Source: Thalassotalea agarivorans (GTDB taxonomy: Bacteria; Pseudomonadota; Gammaproteobacteria; Enterobacterales; Alteromonadaceae). Taken from it: a stretch of 64,000 bases of DNA. Position numbers and translations under genes: made by a program. Below, piece by piece: positions 37,693 to 47,200 of the stretch; position 1 is the first letter of the stretch; the number at the start of each line of letters is the position of its first letter. Where the stretch lies: contig NZ_AP027363.1 in assembly GCF_030295955.1 (NCBI RefSeq), positions 2,294,001 to 2,358,000 of the forward strand, given 5' to 3'. The notes beneath the pieces were generated by a model that did not search any database, was not told the origin of the DNA, and was given only the letters and a program-made list of their open reading frames with translations.

Positions 37693-39071
37693 TAGCCTTT
37701 ATGATCATTATTAATGTCCGGAACACTTACCCGCTTTTGGATTTTTTTTCCTTTCTGTTCTTCCAATGCCCAAACAACATTATTAGCATCATCTCGGTTC
37801 AATAGATTCTCTAGCATGTCTTCATTGCCCGTTTCGTGCAAACGTCTTAATGCTTCAGCTAACGGACCGAATTGTTCAATAAATATGTCTTCCAGTAGTT
37901 CTTCTTCAGGTATATCTGTCACACTCAACGCTATTCGATGATAAAGCTGCGCTAACCTCGTGATAACAGCTAATAAGCCAGCACTTAAAGTCGCTACCTT
38001 AAATTTAAAAGATTCACTAAACCCCTTTTGCTTCTGACTGAGGGATGCGGGAAAGAAGGCACTAAATAAATCATCAAATAAGTCGGAGTCTATCGGGGCA
38101 AGCTCAAACACATAGATCTGATCAGAATAGACGCGACGAGTTGTCGTTATTACATCGAGGTTATTCGAAAACTCAGCTGGCACAGGATCAAATAACTTTA
38201 AGCCTTCCGGCGTACAACTGGTTAAAGTCGGTACAGACAACTTATTAAAAAGAGCTTCGACGGCTTGCAAAGTAACAGAGTTTCGCCCCGAACCAAACTT
38301 CAACATAAATTGCATTTCATCAATGTGAATAAACCCGATATTGTACTTTAGTATCAGTAGTTGCATCGCCGCATAATGATGCTCTATTCCCTCTGATTTT
38401 CGCCCCTTCCATTCATTGTAGTAATTGCTACCAATTGCCATGTCTATAGCTCTAAAGAACGCTAATGCGAGTGCTTTAGGTGAGTCACTAGCTGGCATAT
38501 CAAAGCTTAACCATACAATTTGAGTTAGCTTCTCTGGTGTATTATCAAACTCTGGATGAATGATCACCTGTGGAATTGCTAGCAGTGTTCGTCGAATTGT
38601 TGTTGTTTTGCCGCTACCCGAAGGGCCGGTGACAACAGCGTTACTAGTGGTTGTTAGCGGACTAAGAGGAGAAACAAATATTTTTTCATAGATCTCATCA
38701 CGCTTTTTAAGCATTGATAAACTTGATAACTCTCTTTGAAACCTCCGAATTTCGGGTTTCCTAGGATCTCGGTTAATATATCCAAATAAAATTGCAGACA
38801 AAATATCTTCATAAAGTGCCGCAGACCAAGGGTGTACGACATTAATACAGCTCAGTCGATGTAATGCTGTTTTTTGATAAACACCGTTTAGACTTTGAAT
38901 ATTACTTGGTAATTTAGGAATATATCCTATTTCACTTTCAACATCGTCTGTATCTTTAACCGTGATAGCCCGGATCAATGGATTATCGTTTAACCATTCA
39001 TCTTGATGATTATGATATTCAGCCTCTTCAATGAGCACAGGTTTAGGAAAAGCTGGGTCGAATAATTTCAT
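37692..39071 (-). CDS. tnsC: TnsC AAA+ transposition regulator
   Basis: 459 residues with an AAA+ ATPase core: Walker A GPSGSGKT at 149-156, Walker B FIHIDEMQF, and a sensor region with TSCTPEGLKLF. The length is somewhat below that of Tn7 TnsC. It bridges the target selector (TnsD/TniQ) and the TnsAB transposase and gives target immunity in Tn7. It overlaps tnsB by 4 bp and tniQ by 1 bp. All AAA+ motifs are intact. Confidence 0.93.
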   Translation of the reverse strand: MKLFDPAFPKPVLIEEAEYHNHQDEWLNDNPLIRAITVKDTDDVESEIGYIPKLPSNIQSLNGVYQKTALHRLSCINVVHPWSAALYEDILSAILFGYINRDPRKPEIRRFQRELSSLSMLKKRDEIYEKIFVSPLSPLTTTSNAVVTGPSGSGKTTTIRRTLLAIPQVIIHPEFDNTPEKLTQIVWLSFDMPASDSPKALALAFFRAIDMAIGSNYYNEWKGRKSEGIEHHYAAMQLLILKYNIGFIHIDEMQFMLKFGSGRNSVTLQAVEALFNKLSVPTLTSCTPEGLKLFDPVPAEFSNNLDVITTTRRVYSDQIYVFELAPIDSDLFDDLFSAFFPASLSQKQKGFSESFKFKVATLSAGLLAVITRLAQLYHRIALSVTDIPEEELLEDIFIEQFGPLAEALRRLHETGNEDMLENLLNRDDANNVVWALEEQKGKKIQKRVSVPDINNDHKG

Positions 39072-41338
39072 TTGTCCCCCTTACCATTATTTTTTGAACG
39101 CTGTAGTCGAGAGTTTAAGCTTCGTTTCTTTGGCTTCTTAGTTTGAGGCTTTGTTTGCATTTCCTCATGATCGCCCTCACTTGCTTCTGTCTTCTCTATT
39201 TGCCCAATCGCTTGCTTATTACGTTTATCAATCTGAGCTTTATCAATAATCGCTTGCTCATCTTTTCGTTCTTGAATACCTTTTTGACGGGACTTTACTG
39301 TATTTTCAGGTATCCCACTTATCCCTTCTTTATTCCTATCAAGTAAGTCACGCTGTTGCTGCTCTTTGATTAATTCTTGCCTCGTTTTTTCGCGTTTGGC
39401 AGCATGCTTTTCTCTAGCGTATTCGTGCTGACGAATGGCCACAGCCTCCCAAGTCTGACGCATAAATCGACGACTTTTATCAGGTTTTATTTTCAAAGCG
39501 ATGACTTCGTTTTCGGGCGTTTGATACCAAATTAAATCCGCTGAAACTCTACTCCATTTAACCGTAATCGGAAAAACTCCGAACTGCTTGGCTCGAAAAT
39601 ACCACTTTTGCTGCTTAGCATAAGGAGACGTGTAGTAAACTCCTTGAAACTTAATACCCTGAGCTGTAACTGAAGCCTCGTTTTCAGGAAGACACGCTAA
39701 TCTGATCCGACCCTCATCTTTTTCAGTTGTTGGGTTACCACCTCCCATTTCTTCACCGATAAAAAAGTCAAAGATCGACTGAGCAGAAAGACCCGCACGT
39801 TTTTTTGCCGCTTTAAAATCATGATGTTCTTCTCTTAGGTTTGTATGGTTTTGATAGATTACCTCTAAAATAATCGCTTGATACAAAGACTCTAAATCCC
39901 AAACGGCGTTTTGCGATGGGTCCTGCTCTTCTCTGCGTACTTCATATACTGCACCTGGTTGATAATGAAGAAAGCTATCGTTAATAACACCGAATTTTCT
40001 TTCGGCTACAGCCTTAGCAACCCCCATATAACTTCGGGTCTTTGTCCACTCCTGAATACCTAAATTTGCTTTTAAAAGTGGCGATATATTCCCCAATGAA
40101 TACTCTCCACCATTATCACTATTAATCCAGTAACATAGATGGTGGCATGGCCAATCTTTTTTATTTATTTTAAGACCATAGCGTGCAGCAAAAGAGACTT
40201 TATCCATAAATGCATTAACTAACGCCTCAGCAGCTCCAACCCAGTCAGGACCATGAAACCCTATATATATTCCAACAATACATGTAGAGAAAACGTCGAC
40301 AACGACATAAAGCACAGGTCTCCCCATAGATAATCTTTCATTCTCTGAATATGGGTAACGAACGTGGATATCCATGACTGTTGCATCAATCTCATATAAA
40401 TGCGTTGGCCCGATTAAAAACTCCCATGTAGATCCACTTCTATCAGCATGATCTTTATCAAAAACAATCTGTCCTTTGGCTGCTCTGATTTTATCTTCTT
40501 GAGTTATAAACTTTTGAAAATGGTATCTAAATTGCGCATCAGATAAACAATCAGGCTCTTCATCCCATTTTAGTTTTTTATTCGTACCATAGGGGGTTGC
40601 CTCATCAACAAATCGGCATTCATTTTCACGCCGATACAATAACCGGGCTCGAGCAGTAATATTTTTTCGTGCTGAGCTAATAACAGCCGTAACAGTTTTC
40701 TTAATTTTTTTTATTTCTTTTTTAGTGATCCCTGGAGCCACTGAAAAAACGGATTGATGCAAATGACCAAGCAGCTTAGGTGAAATAGTTTTACGTCCAC
40801 GCTTTACATTTTCTACCCCACGTTCTTCAGGGATAAAATAATTACTACCGCAATTCTGATAGTCAAAAGGTAACAAAGCATTGTTGGTGCAACCATAAGT
40901 GATATAGCGATTTAGCTGTCTGTAATAATTACTAGATTTTTTCCAAATAGAGTTTTCTATTAGTAGAGCTCCTATTTTTTCTCCAACCCCGCTCCCGTAT
41001 AAATATTCACGTACAGTGTCCTCGTTAAGTAAAGAACCTACTATGTTGAGCTTTTTATCCCGTTTAGCTACCCAATGCTCTTTGCCAGACTTAATTAATT
41101 TTTCATCGTCAAAATTAATCCATGCCGGCAACATTTCAACTGTCCGGTGTAGTTTGTTTTTTTTAATATAATCGGCAAATTTTTCAAAATTATATACCTT
41201 AGGTTTACAACAAGGCTTTCCTTCTTCTAAACGAACCAAATCAACCACAGCAATCAGAGCTAGATCTATTGCTACGTGGCAAACTTTAACTTGAATAGAT
41301 TGCTTGATATCGCTAAAAACTTCATTAACGCTAAACAT
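39068..41338 (-). CDS. tnsB: TnsB DDE transposase
   Basis: 756 residues. The retroviral-integrase-fold core carries the catalytic triad: Asp318 (YEIDATVMD), Asp408 (WINSDNGGEY) and Glu446 (KAVAERKFG). N-terminal helix-turn-helix parts bind the end repeats, and a long basic, Gln-rich C-terminal tail (from about residue 640) fits the TnsC-contacting tail of TnsB. It makes the 3' cuts and joins the ends to the target. It overlaps tnsA by 1 bp and tnsC by 4 bp. The six AAGTTTGAAAC-type sites at the transposon ends are its likely binding sites. Confidence 0.95.
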   Translation of the reverse strand: MFSVNEVFSDIKQSIQVKVCHVAIDLALIAVVDLVRLEEGKPCCKPKVYNFEKFADYIKKNKLHRTVEMLPAWINFDDEKLIKSGKEHWVAKRDKKLNIVGSLLNEDTVREYLYGSGVGEKIGALLIENSIWKKSSNYYRQLNRYITYGCTNNALLPFDYQNCGSNYFIPEERGVENVKRGRKTISPKLLGHLHQSVFSVAPGITKKEIKKIKKTVTAVISSARKNITARARLLYRRENECRFVDEATPYGTNKKLKWDEEPDCLSDAQFRYHFQKFITQEDKIRAAKGQIVFDKDHADRSGSTWEFLIGPTHLYEIDATVMDIHVRYPYSENERLSMGRPVLYVVVDVFSTCIVGIYIGFHGPDWVGAAEALVNAFMDKVSFAARYGLKINKKDWPCHHLCYWINSDNGGEYSLGNISPLLKANLGIQEWTKTRSYMGVAKAVAERKFGVINDSFLHYQPGAVYEVRREEQDPSQNAVWDLESLYQAIILEVIYQNHTNLREEHHDFKAAKKRAGLSAQSIFDFFIGEEMGGGNPTTEKDEGRIRLACLPENEASVTAQGIKFQGVYYTSPYAKQQKWYFRAKQFGVFPITVKWSRVSADLIWYQTPENEVIALKIKPDKSRRFMRQTWEAVAIRQHEYAREKHAAKREKTRQELIKEQQQRDLLDRNKEGISGIPENTVKSRQKGIQERKDEQAIIDKAQIDKRNKQAIGQIEKTEASEGDHEEMQTKPQTKKPKKRSLNSRLQRSKNNGKGDK

Positions 41339-42192
41339 TACGCGTTCACCGCTACCGGCTCTGAAAGCCTAATTGGATATTCAATATTGAGACTGAGTTC
41401 ATGATGATATGCAGCAAACTGAAAGATTGCTTGGGCATCTCGAAATGAACTGTTCATAAGCTTACACACATTGCTTAAGTGTTCTTCTAGCCATGCCCGA
41501 GGGTTATTCTTGTGACTCTTGATAAAATACGCTTTAAATTGCTCCAGTTCTTGCTGCCCAACATCTAAGTCATGCTGCATCTGAAACCAAGTAATATTTT
41601 GAACAGCTACCTTTGAGGAGTCTCTTTCAGTTGCCTGAATAAATTTGACGCTCTTTTCTAGCCAGTAAATTTCTTCTATCTTATTTTTTTGCCAAGTCCG
41701 CCAGCTCTTTTGGATGACAAAACCATCTTCAGAATATTGGTAAATGGCATCCCAATATTTAAAGTTATAGGATTGTTGGTAAACCTCACCAGTCTCGAAA
41801 TCAACACGATCAACTAACAAGTCAGTTGTCATGATATACAATTCTTTAGTCTTCCAATTTCTGGGGTGAATAAATTTTAAACTTTTAGCTATTTCCAGTG
41901 TTTTTGGTAGGTGCAGTGGAAATTGCTCTCTAATACCGAGAATATCTGGCTCAAAGATCAGTCGCTTATAAGCATTTGCTTCTCCATCGCTAAGAAGATG
42001 AATTAATCGTTTCTGTATAGGGCAGGAATATAAATGTCTTCGACTAATAGAATTAACATCGTCAATAGTGATAAACGGGCGATAATATTGAAAACGATGC
42101 GCCAATTTTTGCTTACGAGCATCATCACACTTTTCTTTCCACTCTCTAAGTCTGGCTAATTCTTTTATGTTTACTTTATAAATCGGTTTCAT
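41338..42192 (-). CDS. tnsA: TnsA endonuclease subunit
   Basis: 284 residues from ATG 42192, chosen because AGGTG lies 5 bases upstream; a TTG start six codons earlier is possible. The TnsA N-terminal domain shows the restriction-enzyme-like set: Glu in SDGEANAYKRL, Asp in YIMTTDLLVD and Lys in SYNFKYWD. A C-terminal helical domain contacts TnsC. TnsA cuts the 5' strands so that the element leaves by cut-and-paste. It is the first gene of the tnsABC-tniQ-tnsD operon. Confidence 0.92.
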   Translation of the reverse strand: MKPIYKVNIKELARLREWKEKCDDARKQKLAHRFQYYRPFITIDDVNSISRRHLYSCPIQKRLIHLLSDGEANAYKRLIFEPDILGIREQFPLHLPKTLEIAKSLKFIHPRNWKTKELYIMTTDLLVDRVDFETGEVYQQSYNFKYWDAIYQYSEDGFVIQKSWRTWQKNKIEEIYWLEKSVKFIQATERDSSKVAVQNITWFQMQHDLDVGQQELEQFKAYFIKSHKNNPRAWLEEHLSNVCKLMNSSFRDAQAIFQFAAYHHELSLNIEYPIRLSEPVAVNA

Positions 42193-42666
42193 TTTTACAC
42201 CTATATCCAATTAATTCAGATATAGAGTAAAAACAAAACAAGATCAACATAAGTAATTGATTTACATACTATTTAACTAATTACACTTTCTGTCAATTTG
42301 ATTTTTTTATTTAAATATTTCAAGTTCTTGTATTTACAGATTTCAATTTATTAGCGAGTTAATGTACGAAAAAAAATTAAAAAAAACAGCCCTATTTACA
42401 AAGGCAATTTAAATCAGACTAAAACATTGGTTAATTTTAGTTGAAGTGAACAAATATGCTCTTGCATGATTGCTATCTCTGAGCGCTTCAACAACAAAGC
42501 AATATTACTTTCATAAAATAAGAATATTGAATATTACTTTTAAATAAGTAGCCATTACTCTTGATATAAGCCGCTAATGCCCAAACCTATAATAATTAAG
42601 TAGTTTTACTATAATTTTAATTTCCAATTACTATCAGGAAGCAACGTATTAAAATAAGGATTTAGT
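42193..42666. other. AT-rich divergent promoter region between tnsA and the Avs-like gene
   Basis: About 470 bp, very AT-rich, with no gene I can support. It must hold the leftward tns promoter and the rightward promoter of the defence gene. A TATAAT lies at 42588-42593 on the plus strand, without a well-placed -35. No terminal TGTCA or packed end repeats occur here, so it is not a transposon end. Confidence 0.5.
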
Positions 42667-43130
42667 TTGAAAGGTCGAGGATTAACCCCAGCTCATCAAG
42701 GATATCGATATCAAGATATTTTTACAGCGTATTTTTTTATGCGATGCCTTAGCGAAAGGTATGAATATATTTCTGTAGATAAAAAGCGTTTTGATGGTGA
42801 TATATTTGACGATCTGCATATTCAACAGGGGCTTCTTACTAGACACTTCCAAGTAAAATCTAGCAGAAACGAAACAAAGCAATTTCACCATTCTCAGCTC
42901 TATCGAAAATCCTCTGACATTCGAATTGACTTGCTATTCGATAGTTTCCTTAAATCTGATAGCAAAGAGGACCTTTATATTTTATGTGCTACCTGGCTGC
43001 CCCCAGTAGAAACTAAATATTTGCGTGAAACTCGAACTTGTAAAAGTATCGAAAACACTTCAAGCTGGTAAGGCCCTAGTTCACTAAACAGTTCTTAGCT
43101 TTATAATATATAAAACTAAGAGGTGTAATA

Positions 43131-43424
43131 ATGAGCCGTCAGCGCTATACAGAAGAATTTAAAATCCAAGCAGTCAAACAAGTAACAGAGCAAGGTCACT
43201 CGATGACTTCCGTTGCTGAGCGATTGGGAGTCAGCTACAAGTCCATTCATGATTGGGTAAAAAGATATTCCAAGCCCGCCAAGCAGCGTCAAGTAGATGA
43301 TGCCCAATCTGATGAAATACGTCGCTTAAAAGCCGAATTAAAGCGGGTTACAATGGAACGTGACATCTTAAAGGAGGCCGCCGTGTACTTTGCAGGGGAG
43401 TCAAAGAAAAGTACACGTTCGTGA
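43131..43424 (+). CDS. IS3-family transposase OrfA
   Basis: 97 residues: an N-terminal helix-turn-helix (RYTEEFKIQAVKQV, then SVAERLGVSYKSIHDWVKRY) and a leucine-zipper-like helix (EIRRLKAELKRVTMERDILKEA). It binds the IS ends. Near the 3' end the frame reads TCA AAG AAA AGT. A -1 slip there gives GESKEKYTFVKSRL and joins OrfB, as expected for the OrfAB transposase of this family. Confidence 0.93.
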   Translation: MSRQRYTEEFKIQAVKQVTEQGHSMTSVAERLGVSYKSIHDWVKRYSKPAKQRQVDDAQSDEIRRLKAELKRVTMERDILKEAAVYFAGESKKSTRS

Positions 43425-44281
43425 AATCTCGACTCAAGCAATATCCTGTCGAGTTAATGTGTCAGGTTCTTAACATCAACCGCAGTGGTTTTTATGCCTG
43501 GCAGAAAAAGCCATTGAGTAATCGTGCAATCGAAGACCAAAGGCTGTTGGGCAAGATTAAACAATTCTGGCTCGAAAGTGGCTGTACCTATGGTTATCGC
43601 AATATCACGATTGACTTGAAAAATGATGGTGAGATATGCGGTAAAAATCGCATCCATCGGATAATGCGAACCAATAAAATTAAAGCTATCAGAGGTTACA
43701 AACGCCACCGAGGCTTTGGAAATAATAAACAACATCCCGCAGCGCCTAACACTTTAAATAGGGAGTTCAAGGTGAATAAGCCCGATCAAACGTGGGTGAC
43801 AGATTTCACATATATCCGCACTTACGAGGGGTGGCTATATCTCACGGTTGTGATTGACTTATTTTCTCGAAAAGTCGTTGGCTGGACGATGAAAAGCAGC
43901 CCCAAATCTGACCTAGTAATCGATGCTTTACTGATGGCCGTATGGCGTCGAAGACCACAAAGTAAGGTGCTGGTTCACTCTGATCAGGGAGTCCAATATA
44001 CCTCCTCTGATTGGCGTAGCTTCTTAAAAGAGCACAACTTGGAAGCTAGCATGAGTCGGAAAGGTAATTGCCATGATAACGCCGTGGCGGAGAGCTTTTT
44101 CTCATTGCTCAAGAAGGACAGAGTTAAACGTAAGATCTATAAAACCCGTGACGAAGCAAGGGCTGAGATATTTGACTACATTGAATGTTTCTACAATTCA
44201 AAAAGAAATCATGGTACAAATGGTGGTGTTTCTCCAAACGAATTTGAGAAACGTTATTTTAAGGAGCTAGAAACTGTCTAG
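43421..44281 (+). CDS. IS3-family transposase OrfB (DDE)
   Basis: 286 residues from a GTG at 43421; the frame is more likely entered by -1 frameshifting from OrfA at about 43400. The integrase core has the DDE set: Asp in TWVTDFTYI, Asp in LVHSDQGVQY and Glu in NAVAESFFS. Spacing and the YNSKRNHGTNGG tail are typical of IS3-family enzymes. The reading frame is complete. Confidence 0.93.
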   Translation: MKSRLKQYPVELMCQVLNINRSGFYAWQKKPLSNRAIEDQRLLGKIKQFWLESGCTYGYRNITIDLKNDGEICGKNRIHRIMRTNKIKAIRGYKRHRGFGNNKQHPAAPNTLNREFKVNKPDQTWVTDFTYIRTYEGWLYLTVVIDLFSRKVVGWTMKSSPKSDLVIDALLMAVWRRRPQSKVLVHSDQGVQYTSSDWRSFLKEHNLEASMSRKGNCHDNAVAESFFSLLKKDRVKRKIYKTRDEARAEIFDYIECFYNSKRNHGTNGGVSPNEFEKRYFKELETV

Positions 44282-47200
44282 AATTCTGGGGCCTTACCAA
44301 GCATTAGCTACAAATTGGATGCTGAATCCATTTGGCCTATTAATTCAGCTCCAGTTTGGGAGCCTCTAATTGATAAAAAGTACGACAGACAAAAATTTAT
44401 CAAATTTTGCGACGCTTTTACTATTGAATTGGCACTCCCAATTTCTAGTGAGACTCTCAATGAGCCAAGTATTTTAGAACAAGAGCTTATAAATTTAGTT
44501 AAGTATAAAGTCGGTATAGGCTCATACCCAAATCAAGATAGGGATCCTATTGATTTTTCCGGTTTATCAATTTCCCTCGCCAATTTAGCAAGAACTCAAA
44601 ACGCAACACACACTCCTAGTAGCATCGAATCAGAACTAGGATTGAGGACTGATTTTGGAAAGCTCAACCAGATATTCCCTGTAAACTCAGATGTTTTTGT
44701 TAACAGAGATTCGTTTGAACAGTCACTTATTGCTAATGCAAAAAAGTTAAATCACCAAGTTGTTTTGGGAAGCCCTGGAGCCGGGAAATCTTGGAGTCTG
44801 ACCCGACTGGCTGAAAAGCTTGAAGGCGAAGGAATATGTGTAGCAAAACATTACTGTTACCTTGAGCCTGGAGATGAAGAGCTAGAGAGAAGAATAAGTA
44901 CCGAGAGTTTATTTGCTAACTTGCTGTACGAACTTACGAGCAAAAATACAAAGTTACGAGATAACCTAACTTCAAGATATTCATCAACTTTCGAGTCATT
45001 AGATGAAGCTATAAAAGTTGCGTGCGAACAAGAAGAGCTGGTGGTAATTATAGTAGACGGCCTAGACCACATCAGCAGGGTTTTGTCTGAAGCGGAACAA
45101 TTAAGTTTTTCTGATACTGATATCATAGGCCAAATTTGTAGTTTATCACTCCCTAATAATGTAGTTTTAATACTTGGGTCTCAACCCGGCGAACATATAC
45201 AACGAATCACAGAATCCCTAGGCGAACGCGTCTCTATAAACTCTGTTCCACCTTGGGATCGATTCGAAATCGAAATCCTGTTGAACGCTTTTAATATACG
45301 GCAAATCTACAATAGCAACTCAGCAATTACTTTCAAAAAACTAACTGATGCTATTTTGGTGAAGTCAGATGGTAACCCGCTATATGCAACTTTTTTGGCA
45401 AAAGAGATACTTAATAGAAATGATATTAACTCAATACATGATTTAGACGACTGGTTCGGTTTACAACCTACCGTAAATGGGAATGTATCTTCGTACTATC
45501 AGTATCTCTTGTCAAAAGAAGACGATGGAACGTTGTTAATTGCTAACATTTTAGGACTGATAGACTTTGGAATTACGACCGAAGAATTAAAGCAAATCAC
45601 CCCTTTGTTAGCCCCTATAATAGATTCAAGCATCAAGCATTTATCTCCCATTTTAACAGACGTAACAGGACAAGGTGGCCTTAGAATTTATCATGAAAGT
45701 TTCAGGAGGTTTGTTGTTGAGAACCAATCTAATTCAGATCAGATTAGAAATATCTTACAACCAATAACCGAGTGGCTTTTTAAAATTGGTTTCTTCAAAT
45801 CCGCAAAATCTTATCGTTTTTTGCTCGTTTTACTCAGACGACAAAAAGAGTCTGGCAAAGTGCTAGAACTAGTTTCCACCGAATTTATTTCTAAGAGTCT
45901 AGAATTCGGACACCCTGAATTGGCGATAGGAAAAAATCTTGAGATAGCTATAGAAGTCGCATCTCAGCAGAATAATTGGGCTGCACTAACAAAGCTCGCC
46001 GAATTAAAAAGATCTTTGCACACTTGTTTTGAAGAAAAACTTAACGAACAGTTCACATACTGGGAGACTTTTACAAAGGTTTTTGGTGCAGAATTAACCT
46101 CTGAGCGCTTACTGTTCGACGGTGAACCAACTTTACCCTCTGGATTAGGACTAGCAGTGTGTTCCCTCATAACAGATGCTGGACATGTCGCTCCTTGGAG
46201 GGAATATCTTCTCAAAGAGTCCACAGAAAATACCATTAACGATTCAGCTCGGTCGGCTGGCAACTCTGACTATGATGAAAGCTTCCAAAAATCCATAAAT
46301 AGATTCAAAGGACTACTAGCTACAAAAGGAAAGCTAATAGGATACAAAAAATTAGTAAAGTTCCTTCTAAAGCAAAAAAGAGCACTAAAAGAAGATTACA
46401 TATATGAATTAATCACAGCGCTACAATCATATTTTGACAACGATATAGGCCTAAGGATATCAAAATTTTTATCTCATCATACAAGTATAAACAGTAACTC
46501 AATATTAGGGATTTCACATTTATGCAAAGCAGAGCGTGAAACAGCTCAAAATAAGGCTTCCGAAGCCAACTTAGCTGTGGGATATTTGAAAAGTAGAGAT
46601 AAAATCAAACTTTGTTTGATGCTTGGTGCGGTTCCAAGTAATTGTGTCTCTGTTTCCCAAAAGCCAAGTGACATAGACCTTTCCATTGGAAGCTACTCAC
46701 CTGAATATGAGAACATTCTAGAATGGTTTGTTTCCCTGCATATTAACCCGAAGAGCTTTAGTGTCGAGTTAGAAAGGGTAAGAAAAGGTGATAATTGGTA
46801 TTCCCAGTGGCTAGAGTTCTTAATTCGACTGGCGGAACACCGCACTTCAAATAATTCATTAGCTATTACAGACATTTTCAAGCTTATCTCTGAGAATACA
46901 GCCCCGTTTAAAGGGGAGCCTCGATCTTGTGACCTATACCGTGTACAACCACTAATTATTGAGTCAATTATTGACGGCTTAAAGCTGACCAATAGTGCAG
47001 AAGAGTTCAGGGAATGTATTCGCTACGTTAAGATAGCTATGAATGAAACAGCAACGTCTATGGATAGAGGCGAGTCGGGGCCAATACAAACAATCCCCCT
47101 GCTTACTCGGTTATGTTCCCTAAGCAATTTAAATTTTGCGCAGAATGAAATTCTAAAGTTCTCCATGGAAGTTGTTAAAGAATCAGAGTCCTACGGTACT

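Larger units (their letters stand above)
43066..44299 (+). mobile_element. IS3-family insertion sequence inside the Avs-like gene
   Basis: 1234 bp. The terminal inverted repeats begin TGGTAAGGCCC on both sides (left at 43066; right ends at 44299), with further matching blocks (ACAGTT, CTAG) over about 35 bp. A 3-bp target duplication AGC flanks it (43063-43065 and 44300-44302). It encodes OrfA and OrfB in the usual overlapping arrangement. Both reading frames are open, so it appears recent and probably active. Confidence 0.95.

Noticed and set aside
35321-42192. RNA-guided (CAST-type) transposon
   Set aside because: Two TniQ proteins prompted the idea, but no cas gene, CRISPR repeat array or guide-like repeat near the ends was found.
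42193-42666. Right transposon end close to tnsA, as in classic Tn7
   Set aside because: No TGTCA terminus or packed AAGTTTGAAAC repeats occur here, whereas 50170-50233 has both plus a matching target duplication.
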